Origin: Mycobacterium kyorinense
Lineage (GTDB): Bacteria > Actinomycetota > Actinomycetes > Mycobacteriales > Mycobacteriaceae
Reading direction: 5' to 3'
Assembly (NCBI RefSeq): GCF_002101735.1
Contig: NZ_LQPE01000003.1
Span: 1-64,000 of the forward strand
Length of the DNA: 64,000 bases
The translations under genes and the position numbers were made by a program. Within the stretch, counting starts at the first letter, position 1. The number at the start of each line of letters is the position of its first letter. This document shows positions 17,803-25,653 of this stretch, one piece after another. The notes beneath the pieces were generated by a model that did not search any database, was not told the DNA's origin, and worked only from the letters and a program-made list of their open reading frames with translations.

Positions 17803-18456
17803 TCAATCGTTTTGTCCAGGGATCTCGACGACGATCGAGTCCAGGCCGGCACGTATCACTGCGGTGGGGAATGCCGAGCGTGCGGCTGCCGTGATCGCGT
17901 CGAGCTGGGGAAATCCAGCGAGTCCGGAGCCAAAGAGTCGTAGGTCATCAATCACGATGGTGCTGCCTGCCGGAGTTACGTCGGCGAGGCGCCGCAGCGT
18001 CGACTCCGCAGGCTCCGTCTCCTGGCCTTCGGCTGTTCCGGGGCCCGAGAAATGCCCGTCTAGGTAGACCAGCGGAGGGGTCGAGCAGTTCGCGACGATC
18101 TTCGGAATCTCGATGAGCGAATCACCGTGGATGACTGTGACATTGGGGTGACCGGCGAACCGCTGCCGGGCCGCGGCGTAGAGCTCGTCATGGAGTTCGA
18201 TTGAGAACACCTGATCCGTATGCGGTATGAAAAATGCGGTGGTTTCACCTTTGTACGTGCCGGCCTCGACGAAGATCCTGTGCCCTCGCGCTTTCAGCGT
18301 GTTGAGCAGGTGACGTCGCTTGGCAATTGCGGGCGGTGAAACCAGGTGCATGCCGCGGAACCAGCCGTGTGCAGCGGCGAGGCGGTTGGGTTCTAGCGAG
18401 TTCCTACTGCGGACCAACTTCAGTGCGATACCGATGAGCCTTTGCCTCATCCTCAT
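17803..18456 (-). CDS. Class I SAM-dependent methyltransferase in the gmd-fcl operon
   Basis: A 217-residue protein: RIFVEAGTYKGETTAFFIPHTDQVFSIEL is the SAM site, PPLVYLDGHFSGPG and STIVIDDLRLFG follow. I cannot name a close characterised relative; it may act on the GDP-derived sugar or on an amino acid side chain. ATG 18456 overlaps the TGA of fcl as ATGA, which fixes the start and shows translational coupling; the longer frame to 18537 runs inside fcl. Confidence 0.8.
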   Translation of the reverse strand: MRMRQRLIGIALKLVRSRNSLEPNRLAAAHGWFRGMHLVSPPAIAKRRHLLNTLKARGHRIFVEAGTYKGETTAFFIPHTDQVFSIELHDELYAAARQRFAGHPNVTVIHGDSLIEIPKIVANCSTPPLVYLDGHFSGPGTAEGQETEPAESTLRRLADVTPAGSTIVIDDLRLFGSGLAGFPQLDAITAAARSAFPTAVIRAGLDSIVVEIPGQND

Positions 18457-19415
18457 TGCCTCGACGCACCGATGTTCGCGCGGTACCAAGCCACCGTTGC
18501 CTCGATGCCAGCGCGCAGCGGGATTCTGGGTTGCCATCCCGCTTCCCGCAAAACCGTAACATCCAACAGTTTGCGTGGAGTTCCGTCTGGTTTGGTTGGG
18601 TCCCAGCGGGTTTCGCCGTTGTAGCCGACTGCTTTGGCCACCATGTCGGCGATCTCGCTTATGGTGTGGTCGATCCCGGTCCCTACGTTGACCTGGTTCG
18701 GTCCGTCGAAGTGTTCCAAAAGGTGCAGACAGGCGCTGGCCAGATCATCGACGTGCAGCAGCTCTCGCCGTGGAGTCCCGGTGCCCCAGTTGGTCACCTC
18801 CGGCGCGCCGCTGGCTTTGGCTTCTTCATAACGGCGAATAAGCGCCGGTAAGAGATGCGACGTGGACGCGGAAAAATTGTCGCCAGGTCCATACAGGTTG
18901 GTTGGCATCGCCGAGATCCATGCAAGCCCGTACTGACGTCTGACCGCCCGCACCTGGAGTAGTCCGGCAATCTTGGCAATCGCGTATGCGTCGTTCGTCG
19001 CCTCCAGCGGGCCGGTAAGCAGTGCGGTCTCCTTGATCGGCTGCGGGGCGAACTTCGGGTATATGCAAGAAGATCCGAGGAAAAGTAGCCTCGGTACGCG
19101 CGCGGCGACCGCAGCATCGAGCAGGTTGACCTGGATCTGCAGGTTTTCCGACAGGAAATCGACCGGATAGGTGTCATTGGCCATTATGCCGCCGACCTTG
19201 GCCGCAGCATCGATGATGACTTGGGGTTTCGCCTGGAGAACGAAGTCAAACGTCGCGTCGCGATCCGTCAAGTCGAGTTCACGATGTGATCGCACAACGA
19301 GATTGGTGAATCCCTCGGCGTGGAACTTGCGCATCAGCGCGGATCCGACCAGCCCGCAGTGCCCAGCGATATACACCGGAGATGCACGGTCGAGGACGCC
19401 GAATGACCTATCCAT
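18453..19415 (-). CDS. fcl: GDP-L-fucose synthase (GDP-4-keto-6-deoxymannose epimerase/reductase)
   Basis: A 320-residue extended SDR. VYIAGHCGLVGSAL is the NAD(P)-binding loop, FLGSSCIYPKFAPQPI is the fucose-synthase hallmark, and Tyr144-xxx-Lys148 (YAIAK) is catalytic. The enzyme epimerises C3 and C5 of GDP-4-keto-6-deoxy-D-mannose and reduces C4 to give GDP-L-fucose, or a related 6-deoxyhexose. It follows gmd by 6 bp and overlaps the next methyltransferase by 4 bp. The M. tuberculosis counterpart is epiA (Rv1512). Confidence 0.92.
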   Translation of the reverse strand: MDRSFGVLDRASPVYIAGHCGLVGSALMRKFHAEGFTNLVVRSHRELDLTDRDATFDFVLQAKPQVIIDAAAKVGGIMANDTYPVDFLSENLQIQVNLLDAAVAARVPRLLFLGSSCIYPKFAPQPIKETALLTGPLEATNDAYAIAKIAGLLQVRAVRRQYGLAWISAMPTNLYGPGDNFSASTSHLLPALIRRYEEAKASGAPEVTNWGTGTPRRELLHVDDLASACLHLLEHFDGPNQVNVGTGIDHTISEIADMVAKAVGYNGETRWDPTKPDGTPRKLLDVTVLREAGWQPRIPLRAGIEATVAWYRANIGASRQ

Positions 19416-19421
19416 CTCGTG

Positions 19422-20444
19422 CTAGCTCCAACCGGGAAGCGAAGGCTCGTCAACCCGTGGCTTGCGGTCGGACTCGAGTGCCGCAATGTCCGCATCCACC
19501 ATGATCCGCGCCAGTTCGTCGGTGTGCACGGCCGCCTTCCACCCGAGCGATTGGGCCGCCTTAGTGGCGTCACCGATCAACGAGTGGACTTCTGCCGGCC
19601 GTAGATAGCGCTCATCGAACATCACGTGCTTCTGCCAGTCGAGCCCAGCATGCTCAAATGCGGCCTGAGCGAACTCACGCACGCTGTAGCCGCGTCCCGT
19701 AGCCAGCACGAAGTCGTCCGGCTCGGGGGCTTGCAGCATCCGCCACATCCCTTCGACGTATTCGGGCGCGTACCCCCAGTCGCGAACGGCGTCGAGATTG
19801 CCCAGGTAGACGTGTGACTCGACGCCGGCTTTGATCCGAGCGACAGCTCGGGTGATCTTGCGCGTCACGAATGTCTCGCCGCGGCGGGGTGACTCGTGAT
19901 TGAACAAGATGCCGTTCACCGCGAACAATCCGTACGCCTCTCGATAGTTGCGCGTTGCCCAGTAGGAGTAGACCTTGGCGGCGCCATACGGCGATCTCGG
20001 GTAGAAGGGAGTCTGCTCGCTTTGTGGTGGTGGAGACGCGCCAAACATCTCAGACGACGATGCCTGATAAAAGCGGCATTGCACCCTCGACAGGCGAACG
20101 GCTTCCAGCAGTCGCATGGATCCTATGCCGGTGGTGTCGCCGGTTTGTACGGGTTCATCAAAACTCACGCGCACATGCGACTGCGCCGCAAGGTTATACA
20201 CTTCGTCGGGCTCGATGGTACTGAGCAACGTCACCAACCGGGTGCCGTCACTGAGGTCCCCATAATGCAGGAACAATCGTGCGCCGGGATCGTGCGGATC
20301 AACGTAGAGGTGATCGATCCGCGAGGTGTTGAATGTCGAAGCTCGCCGGATGAGTCCGTGGACTTCATATCCTTTGCTGAGCAGCAGTTCGGCAAGGTAG
20401 GAGCCGTCCTGCCCGGTGATCCCAGTTATGAGCGCTCGCTTCAT
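19422..20444 (-). CDS. gmd: GDP-D-mannose 4,6-dehydratase
   Basis: A 340-residue enzyme with [19 protein letters not shown] at the N-terminus, [10 protein letters not shown] (catalytic Ser/Glu region at 127-135), Tyr153-xxx-Lys157, and the GMD-specific block [16 protein letters not shown]. It converts GDP-mannose to GDP-4-keto-6-deoxymannose, the substrate of fcl next door, and could also feed the aminotransferase at 21942. ATG 20444 follows AAGGGG with eight bases spacing. First gene of a run of five; the 229 bp upstream should hold its promoter. Counterpart of gmdA (Rv1511). Confidence 0.94.
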   Translation of the reverse strand: MKRALITGITGQDGSYLAELLLSKGYEVHGLIRRASTFNTSRIDHLYVDPHDPGARLFLHYGDLSDGTRLVTLLSTIEPDEVYNLAAQSHVRVSFDEPVQTGDTTGIGSMRLLEAVRLSRVQCRFYQASSSEMFGASPPPQSEQTPFYPRSPYGAAKVYSYWATRNYREAYGLFAVNGILFNHESPRRGETFVTRKITRAVARIKAGVESHVYLGNLDAVRDWGYAPEYVEGMWRMLQAPEPDDFVLATGRGYSVREFAQAAFEHAGLDWQKHVMFDERYLRPAEVHSLIGDATKAAQSLGWKAAVHTDELARIMVDADIAALESDRKPRVDEPSLPGWS

Positions 20445-20673
20445 CGGATTTCCCCTTGTTCAAGCTGCATGCTCGCCGCGGGTTTTCCGGTACCCAAAAT
20501 ACTGGTGACTTACGCCCCTGCGCCGCACGACGGCGAGCAATCTCGCCGGTATCGACCGCTCAGCTTTTCAGCGTGCGGGCTCTCGCTAATTCAAAGCCCA
20601 TGTCGCAGCGAGCTTCGCCAAACATTTTGGCGGCCGCCTGGCACCGGTCGGCGCGCTGAGCCACCTTCGCCGA

Positions 20674-21945
20674 TCAGCCGACCTGCCGCAAGCGTGCGAA
20701 GTTTTCCAGATGATCGGCGGCGGCCACGACGCTTTCGGCTGATTTGGTCATCCGCCTGGCGAATTCGCGGGACCGGGCAACGTAATCCGGGGCGAGGATC
20801 GTCCGCAGGTCAGCGACCAACGATTCGCGAGTAGTGGTCGAAAAGCGCCGCGCCCTGCCTATTCTCAGCCGTTTGACCATCGCACCTGTGAGCGTCTGGT
20901 TGAGATCGGTCGACAGGATCAATGTTGGCACCCCAGCGCGCAGGCCCGCATCGGTGATACCTGAGCTGCCGCGATGCACGACCGCACGGCAGGCAGGAAA
21001 GATCGCCGCGTAATTCAGCTCGCCCACCACCTTGACGTGCTCCCAATGAGGGACGTCGCTGAAGTCACTCCAGCCGGCGCCAACCAACGCCCGCTCGCCC
21101 AACTCCTCGCAAGCGCCGCTGATCATGGCCAACGTGTCTGCAGCAGACGCAACCGGGATGCTGCCGAACCCGAAGAAAATCGGCGGTATCCCCGCGGCAA
21201 TCCACGACAAAGCCTCGTCATCCGCATCTGTGGGCAACTCCAGCGTCAGAGTGCCGACAAAAGGCCGCTGGCCGTCGAATTTCGCCCATTCGGCGGCCAG
21301 TCCCGGAAAGCAAACATCGTCGTAGGCCTGGATTTCCAGTGATCCACGTTCGATCATCCGTCGCGGGGCGGGGGTCGTCGCCTTCGGCAAACCGAGTTCA
21401 CGACGCTGCGCGTCCTCGAGCTTTCTGGTCGTCATGCGCCACGTCAGCCATTCGTACATTTTCATCGCGGAGCGGCCCAAGCCCGCTGGTAGGAATGGTA
21501 GGAGTTGGCCGTTGGGCCGCAGCGGAAACCAGTGCAGCGTGGCCAACGGAATGTCGTGGTACTCCGCGACATTGGCTGCGGCGTCCTCGAAAGACAGGGT
21601 GGTGAACAGCAGGTCGGCCCCGTCCGCCAGCGACGTTAAGGTCCTGCTCATGTCCTCCCAGCACCGCTTACCGGGTTCCACCACCTCGCGTCCCAACCTG
21701 ATGACATCCCGAATCTTCCAGAAGCTGTGAAACAAGCTCGTCCAGAAGTCGCGGTATGCGTCAATCACCGCTTGCATCTCAAGCCCATACGGGACCGCCG
21801 CAATCCCGGCCACCTCGGCAATGCCGGCCAAGTCAGGCGGGACGGCCATGCACACCTCGTGGCCTCTGCGCAGCAGCTCACGACCGACGGCCGCGCAAGG
21901 CTCGATCTCGCCGCGACTTCCCCAGGCCGCCAACACAAATTTCAT
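20674..21945 (-). CDS. GT1 glycosyltransferase of GPL type (paralogue 4, strongly altered donor motif)
   Basis: A 423-residue paralogue starting MKFVLAAWGSRGEIEPCAAVGREL at ATG 21945, which overlaps the stop of the aminotransferase as ATGA. The donor motif reads HRGSSGITDAGLRAG instead of HHGGAGTTAAGLRAG: the second His, two glycines and a Thr are changed. The sequence after it (VPTLILSTDLNQTL) is normal. Coupling to the aminotransferase suggests that it uses an amino-sugar donor, which could explain the altered site; loss of activity is the alternative. A longer open frame to 22305 is antisense-like noise inside the aminotransferase. Confidence 0.88.
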   Translation of the reverse strand: MKFVLAAWGSRGEIEPCAAVGRELLRRGHEVCMAVPPDLAGIAEVAGIAAVPYGLEMQAVIDAYRDFWTSLFHSFWKIRDVIRLGREVVEPGKRCWEDMSRTLTSLADGADLLFTTLSFEDAAANVAEYHDIPLATLHWFPLRPNGQLLPFLPAGLGRSAMKMYEWLTWRMTTRKLEDAQRRELGLPKATTPAPRRMIERGSLEIQAYDDVCFPGLAAEWAKFDGQRPFVGTLTLELPTDADDEALSWIAAGIPPIFFGFGSIPVASAADTLAMISGACEELGERALVGAGWSDFSDVPHWEHVKVVGELNYAAIFPACRAVVHRGSSGITDAGLRAGVPTLILSTDLNQTLTGAMVKRLRIGRARRFSTTTRESLVADLRTILAPDYVARSREFARRMTKSAESVVAAADHLENFARLRQVG

Positions 21946-23177
21946 CGCGGCTGCGATCCCTCCACTTCCTGTGCGCGTTGACAAGCACCGGAGTATCGGT
22001 CGTTGCCTCTGATACTTCGACCGGTTCGCAGACCAACGGACACGCGGACGAGCGGCGAGCCTCGCCGCACCGCGGCAACGACACGTGCGACGTCGTCCGG
22101 GGCCATGTAATGGTGAACCGGCAGGGAGACGATCCGTGAGCAGACATCCGCCGTGACGGTGAGGTCGGCTGACCTCACCATCTGGGGGTTGGCCATGAAG
22201 TATGGATGCAGGTGCTGCGGGGGGTTGTAGTAGTCGTGGGCACGGATCGCATATCGCCGCAGTTTGGCGAGCACCGCGGCCTTGTGGTCCGCGGACTCGC
22301 AGCACGCGCTGGCGAAGCAGACCGAGGAAGCATCCGCGTTGGGCTGGAACTGCAGACCGACGGAAGTCAGTTCGGCGCGATAGCGGTCGAAGACGGCGCG
22401 GCGGCTAGCCAAACGATCGTCGAGCCCAGGGAGTTGGCGCAGGCCGATGGCCGCGCTGAGTTCCGGCAGCTTTCCGTTCATCCCGAGCTGCGTGGATTGC
22501 CGCCCGGTGAAGCCGAAGTCGGCGAACGTGCGCGCTTGCTCGACCAGCCGGGGGTCACGAGAGACCAGCGCGCCGCCCTCACCCACCGCGAACGGCTTGG
22601 TGGCATGGAAAGAGAAGATCTCGCAGGCACCGCGTCCGCCGAGGCGCCGCCCGTCGGTGTAGGCAGAACCGAAGCCGGCGGCCGAGTCGAGCACGATCGG
22701 CAGGTCCCACTCGGCGGCGAAAGCCTCCCAGGCATCGATGTCCGGGTTGCCGACGCCAAATACATTGGGGAGCACGATCCCGGCAATGAGGTCGCGGGAG
22801 CACTCCAGGACGGCCCGCGCCGAGGGCGCACTCGGCTGCCAGGTGTCGGCGTCGATGTCGATGAACCACGGCCGGTAACCGGCCCACAGAGCAGCTTGCG
22901 CCACAGCGACGAACGTAAAGGACGGCATCAGCAGATAGCGTTCACGCGTCCCTGGGCCGACGGTGGCATGGAGCGCCGCGATGAGCGCCAGCGTGCCGTT
23001 TGCGAAGGTGGCGACGTGCAGGTCGGGCCCGAGATACTCGCCGAGCGCCGAGACGAATCGCCGTTCCTTCGGCCCGAAGTTCGTGTACCAGTTGGCGTTG
23101 ACGATTTCGTCGAACTCCTCGGCAAGTTCGGCCGGCGTGGGAAAACTCGGACGGATAAAGGGGATCTCAGCGGGCAT
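21942..23177 (-). CDS. DegT/DnrJ/EryC1/StrS-family PLP aminotransferase (nucleotide-sugar)
   Basis: A 411-residue sugar aminotransferase. Asp164 (VLDSAAGFG) pairs with the PLP pyridine nitrogen and Lys194 in SFHATKPFAVGEGG is the Schiff-base lysine; the N-terminal PFIRPSFPTPAEL and the C-terminal HYYNPPQHLHP-like part (here DYYNPPQHLHPYF) fit the family. These enzymes aminate keto groups of nucleotide-linked sugars, commonly at C3 or C4. The keto-sugar made by gmd (20.4 kb) is one candidate substrate, so the lipid may carry a 4-amino-4,6-dideoxyhexose as some M. avium serovars do (inference). It is coupled to GT1 paralogue 4. Confidence 0.88.
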   Translation of the reverse strand: MPAEIPFIRPSFPTPAELAEEFDEIVNANWYTNFGPKERRFVSALGEYLGPDLHVATFANGTLALIAALHATVGPGTRERYLLMPSFTFVAVAQAALWAGYRPWFIDIDADTWQPSAPSARAVLECSRDLIAGIVLPNVFGVGNPDIDAWEAFAAEWDLPIVLDSAAGFGSAYTDGRRLGGRGACEIFSFHATKPFAVGEGGALVSRDPRLVEQARTFADFGFTGRQSTQLGMNGKLPELSAAIGLRQLPGLDDRLASRRAVFDRYRAELTSVGLQFQPNADASSVCFASACCESADHKAAVLAKLRRYAIRAHDYYNPPQHLHPYFMANPQMVRSADLTVTADVCSRIVSLPVHHYMAPDDVARVVAAVRRGSPLVRVSVGLRTGRSIRGNDRYSGACQRAQEVEGSQPR

Positions 23178-23680
23178 CGAGCCACCGGTTCCGAATCTGC
23201 ACGAGCCACGCAGGGATACCCGTGCAGACCCTGCGGCGAGGTATCAATGCGCCGAGCCCGCTAGCGCCCCTGGGCGTCGTGCCGATCAGGGCGGCGCGGT
23301 CATTGAACGCCGTCGACGCAGGCCAAAACTTGTCAACGCGGGCCATCAGCCGCTCCAACCCGCTCCCCCCTTTTTGCCAGTGTCCTCGTAGCTCCCAGGT
23401 GGGGGCCTTGCGCAGAAGGTACGCCAAGTTGATCGAGGGTTCGCGTCAGATGACAAAACTCAGCAAATTATTTTTCGATAGCCCTAATTCGACTGAGTTC
23501 AATAAACCCACTGGTCTTGCGGCCTTTTGCACACGTGGCGAATATGCAGTCCGCCGCGCTGGCGAACCCCACCGATGGCGGGGGTTATTTTTCGTCATGC
23601 AGGCAACGTTGGGCTGGGGCGGCGACGTCGCGGTAGCGCCCGTTGTCTTCAGCACGTACTCGTCTGTTGCGCGCGTGCAA
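23178..23680. other. Gene-free, lower-GC intergenic region
   Basis: About 500 bp between the aminotransferase start and the stop of the next methyltransferase. The part from about 23440 to 23680 is noticeably AT-richer than the flanks. No frame on either strand resembles a protein; the 233-residue plus-strand frame from 23222 is mostly antisense to the methyltransferase. Confidence 0.4.
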
Positions 23681-24532
23681 TCATTGCCACTGAACGGCGG
23701 TGAGGTCAGCAGTCACGCGATCCGCAAACTTTGTTTTCTTCTGCAAGATAATTTGGTCGTACGCAGCCAGGACTTTGTATTCGCCGGCATGGTATGTCAA
23801 AAACTGATCGATTGCCCACCAGGGGTTGGCCCGCGCGCGGGGATAGCAAGGCCACAAAAAGTCGTCAAAGATCATTACCCCGCCCTGCTTCAACAGGCGC
23901 CACGCGGTGATCCCATCCATTAAAACATCGTCGGCAAAGTGGGATCCATCTACGTAAATCAGATCGAATTCGTGCTGTTCATCCAGCAGTTGCGGCAACA
24001 CCTGCAGCGATGATCCCTTACGCTTCGTCAGGCGATCTGCGCACAGGGAAAGATTGCCGTCGAATCGAGCTTCCAGGTCCCGCGCGTCTGGGGTTGCGTT
24101 ATACAAGTAATAGTCGATACCGGCCCATGTGTCTACCGCGGTTAGGTGCCCTTGGGTGAAGTAGGTCAAAAGAAACAGGCTTGAGCGGCCCTCCCAGGAA
24201 CCAATTTCGAGGATCCGCACGGGATCTACGCGATCGAAAGTTCTGGAAAAGACAGCACACCATTGAATAACGATCACGTCATTCATATCAAACCATCGTT
24301 CTTTGAACTGACCCTTCGCAGCTCGCTCCTCAAATGCAGCGCGAACCTCCGCAACGCGGCTTGCCACACCGGACAGAACGCCAAGTTTAACCAGAAGATA
24401 GCGCACGTTGCATGTGAGAAAGTGCCACAGAACAGACGGGTGTCTACTCCCGATACGCAATAGAAAAGCGACATATCGGATGGACCAACGAATCTTGGTT
24501 GTGGTTGTCAGTCCGGCCATGTTCCTCGTCAC
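23681..24532 (-). CDS. Class I SAM-dependent methyltransferase (Methyltransf_24 type), AT-richer
   Basis: A 283-residue protein. A hydrophobic N-terminal stretch (SIRYVAFLLRI to LLVKLGVLSGV) precedes the catalytic part: VRILEIGSWEGRSSLFLL (SAM), FDLIYVDGSHFADDVLMDG and GGVMIFDDFLWPCYPRAR (acidic/metal motifs). Enzymes of this kind methylate sugar hydroxyls; the target here is unknown. ATG 24532 overlaps the upstream gene as ATGA, fixing the start. Its codons are less GC-rich than those of its partner, suggesting a separate origin. Confidence 0.83.
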   Translation of the reverse strand: MTRNMAGLTTTTKIRWSIRYVAFLLRIGSRHPSVLWHFLTCNVRYLLVKLGVLSGVASRVAEVRAAFEERAAKGQFKERWFDMNDVIVIQWCAVFSRTFDRVDPVRILEIGSWEGRSSLFLLTYFTQGHLTAVDTWAGIDYYLYNATPDARDLEARFDGNLSLCADRLTKRKGSSLQVLPQLLDEQHEFDLIYVDGSHFADDVLMDGITAWRLLKQGGVMIFDDFLWPCYPRARANPWWAIDQFLTYHAGEYKVLAAYDQIILQKKTKFADRVTADLTAVQWQ

Positions 24533-25371
24533 TCACTTTGGCGGTTCGTCGCCTTAGTCAGACAGTACATCCGATATGAGTCTCGTCCGCTCTGGATGTT
24601 CCGATAGATTGCCGAGCCGTGCACCGGGAGCATGTCGCGCACCCAACGCCGCAGGAAGTGCGGTGCCACGTTTTCCATCGACTCCTGCATTCGCTCCGAG
24701 TTCAGTGTCATTCCTCGGAGCACCTCGGCGTCGATGATCCGCGACGACACCACGTACAGGCCGGGCGCGCTATTCAGGTCCGCCTCCCATTGGTCGCACA
24801 CAAGTCGCTGCCGTAGATCGGTGTAAAGAAACGCCCCGCCGGGGCGCAACACGCGGGAAACCTCGGCGAGGAATCGGTCGAAATGCGGGTAGCAGTGCGA
24901 TGACTCGACATTGATGACCGCGTCGAACGATTCGGCAGGAAAGGGAATATCTTCGGCGTCGCCGTGCACGAAATCCAGTCCGGGCACCTGGTGGCGGCGC
25001 CGGCAGAACTCGATACCGCCGGCGTTGACATCCATCCCGACATAGGATGCCGGCGCCAGCGCACGCGTCAGATAGGACGCGCCGCCGCCATGGCCGCAGC
25101 CTACTTCCAGCACGCGCTGGCCTGCGAGTCCCCCGGCCTGGGTGGCGGTGGCGTGATACAGCTGGATGGGGTAGCGCTCGGGTTCGTCGGCGGCGTCCAG
25201 TGGCAGGCCCATCGGCGGGTCTTGCTCGTAGCCGTAGTTGAGGAACACCGCATCGTCACCGACCCGGCGAGTCAGGTAGCGATATAGCCGTCTCTGCGCG
25301 GAATAAATGACTGCCCTCGTGACGGGCTCAAGCACGCCGTCGCGTAATGCGCGTGCGATGGTGGTGGCCAT
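24529..25371 (-). CDS. Methyltransferase of the Rv2952 (phthiotriol/phenolphthiotriol) type
   Basis: A 280-residue Methyltransf_11 protein. VFLNYGYEQDPPMGLPLDAADEPERY followed by IQLYHATATQ and VLEVGCGHGGGASYL (residues about 87-99) is characteristic of the Rv2952/Rv1523 group of mycobacterial lipid methyltransferases. In GPL loci this group includes the enzyme that O-methylates the hydroxy-fatty acid, so the lipid chain is the first candidate target; a sugar is the second. The start ATG 25371 follows a very strong GGGGGAG site; an earlier ATG at 25407 lacks one. First gene of a coupled pair. Confidence 0.86.
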   Translation of the reverse strand: MATTIARALRDGVLEPVTRAVIYSAQRRLYRYLTRRVGDDAVFLNYGYEQDPPMGLPLDAADEPERYPIQLYHATATQAGGLAGQRVLEVGCGHGGGASYLTRALAPASYVGMDVNAGGIEFCRRRHQVPGLDFVHGDAEDIPFPAESFDAVINVESSHCYPHFDRFLAEVSRVLRPGGAFLYTDLRQRLVCDQWEADLNSAPGLYVVSSRIIDAEVLRGMTLNSERMQESMENVAPHFLRRWVRDMLPVHGSAIYRNIQSGRDSYRMYCLTKATNRQSE

Positions 25372-25524
25372 CAACGCTCCCCCTTCTGTAACGACGCCAT
25401 GCGCCAACTACCCGTCAACCGGAATGTAGACCCCCGCAGCGAGTGCCGGACTCGATTATCTAAAGCGCTCGCGCGGGCTGACCGATACCGATCGGCGCTC
25501 GCTCTGCCAGCACAGCGAATCAGA

Positions 25525-25530
25525 TACTCT
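25525..25530 (+). promoter_or_regulatory. Candidate -10 element of a leaderless transcript
   Basis: TACTCT fits the mycobacterial TANNNT -10 pattern and lies six bases before the ATG at 25537. This is the spacing seen for leaderless mRNAs in mycobacteria, where the first transcribed base is the A of the start codon. Confidence 0.35.
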
Positions 25531-25536
25531 CAGCTC

Positions 25537-25650
25537 ATGAATCGGTCGGACCCCACTAAGGGCCACGCCGTCTCTCCCAGAGGCACTTTTCACGACCACG
25601 TGTACACCCCGCTGGGCGTCACGCGCGAATCCCGTGTCCTCGGAGGCTGA
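25537..25650 (+). CDS. Short upstream ORF (37 codons), possible leader peptide
   Basis: A 37-residue frame begins MNRSDPTKGHAVSPRG and stops at 25648-25650, three bases before the GTG of the PapA-like gene. Its last codons supply the GGAGG ribosome-binding site of that gene. No ribosome-binding site precedes its own ATG, but a -10-like element six bases upstream would make it leaderless. It may simply be the transcribed leader; the peptide is unlike anything I know. Confidence 0.3.
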   Translation: MNRSDPTKGHAVSPRGTFHDHVYTPLGVTRESRVLGG

Positions 25651-25653
25651 TCG

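Noticed and set aside
20674..22305. Longer version of GT1 paralogue 4 with 120 extra N-terminal residues
   Set aside because: The extension lies inside the aminotransferase gene, and all paralogues start with MKF/MKLVLA at the position chosen.
22206..23264. 352-residue plus-strand open frame
   Set aside because: Antisense to the aminotransferase, which has clear catalytic residues.
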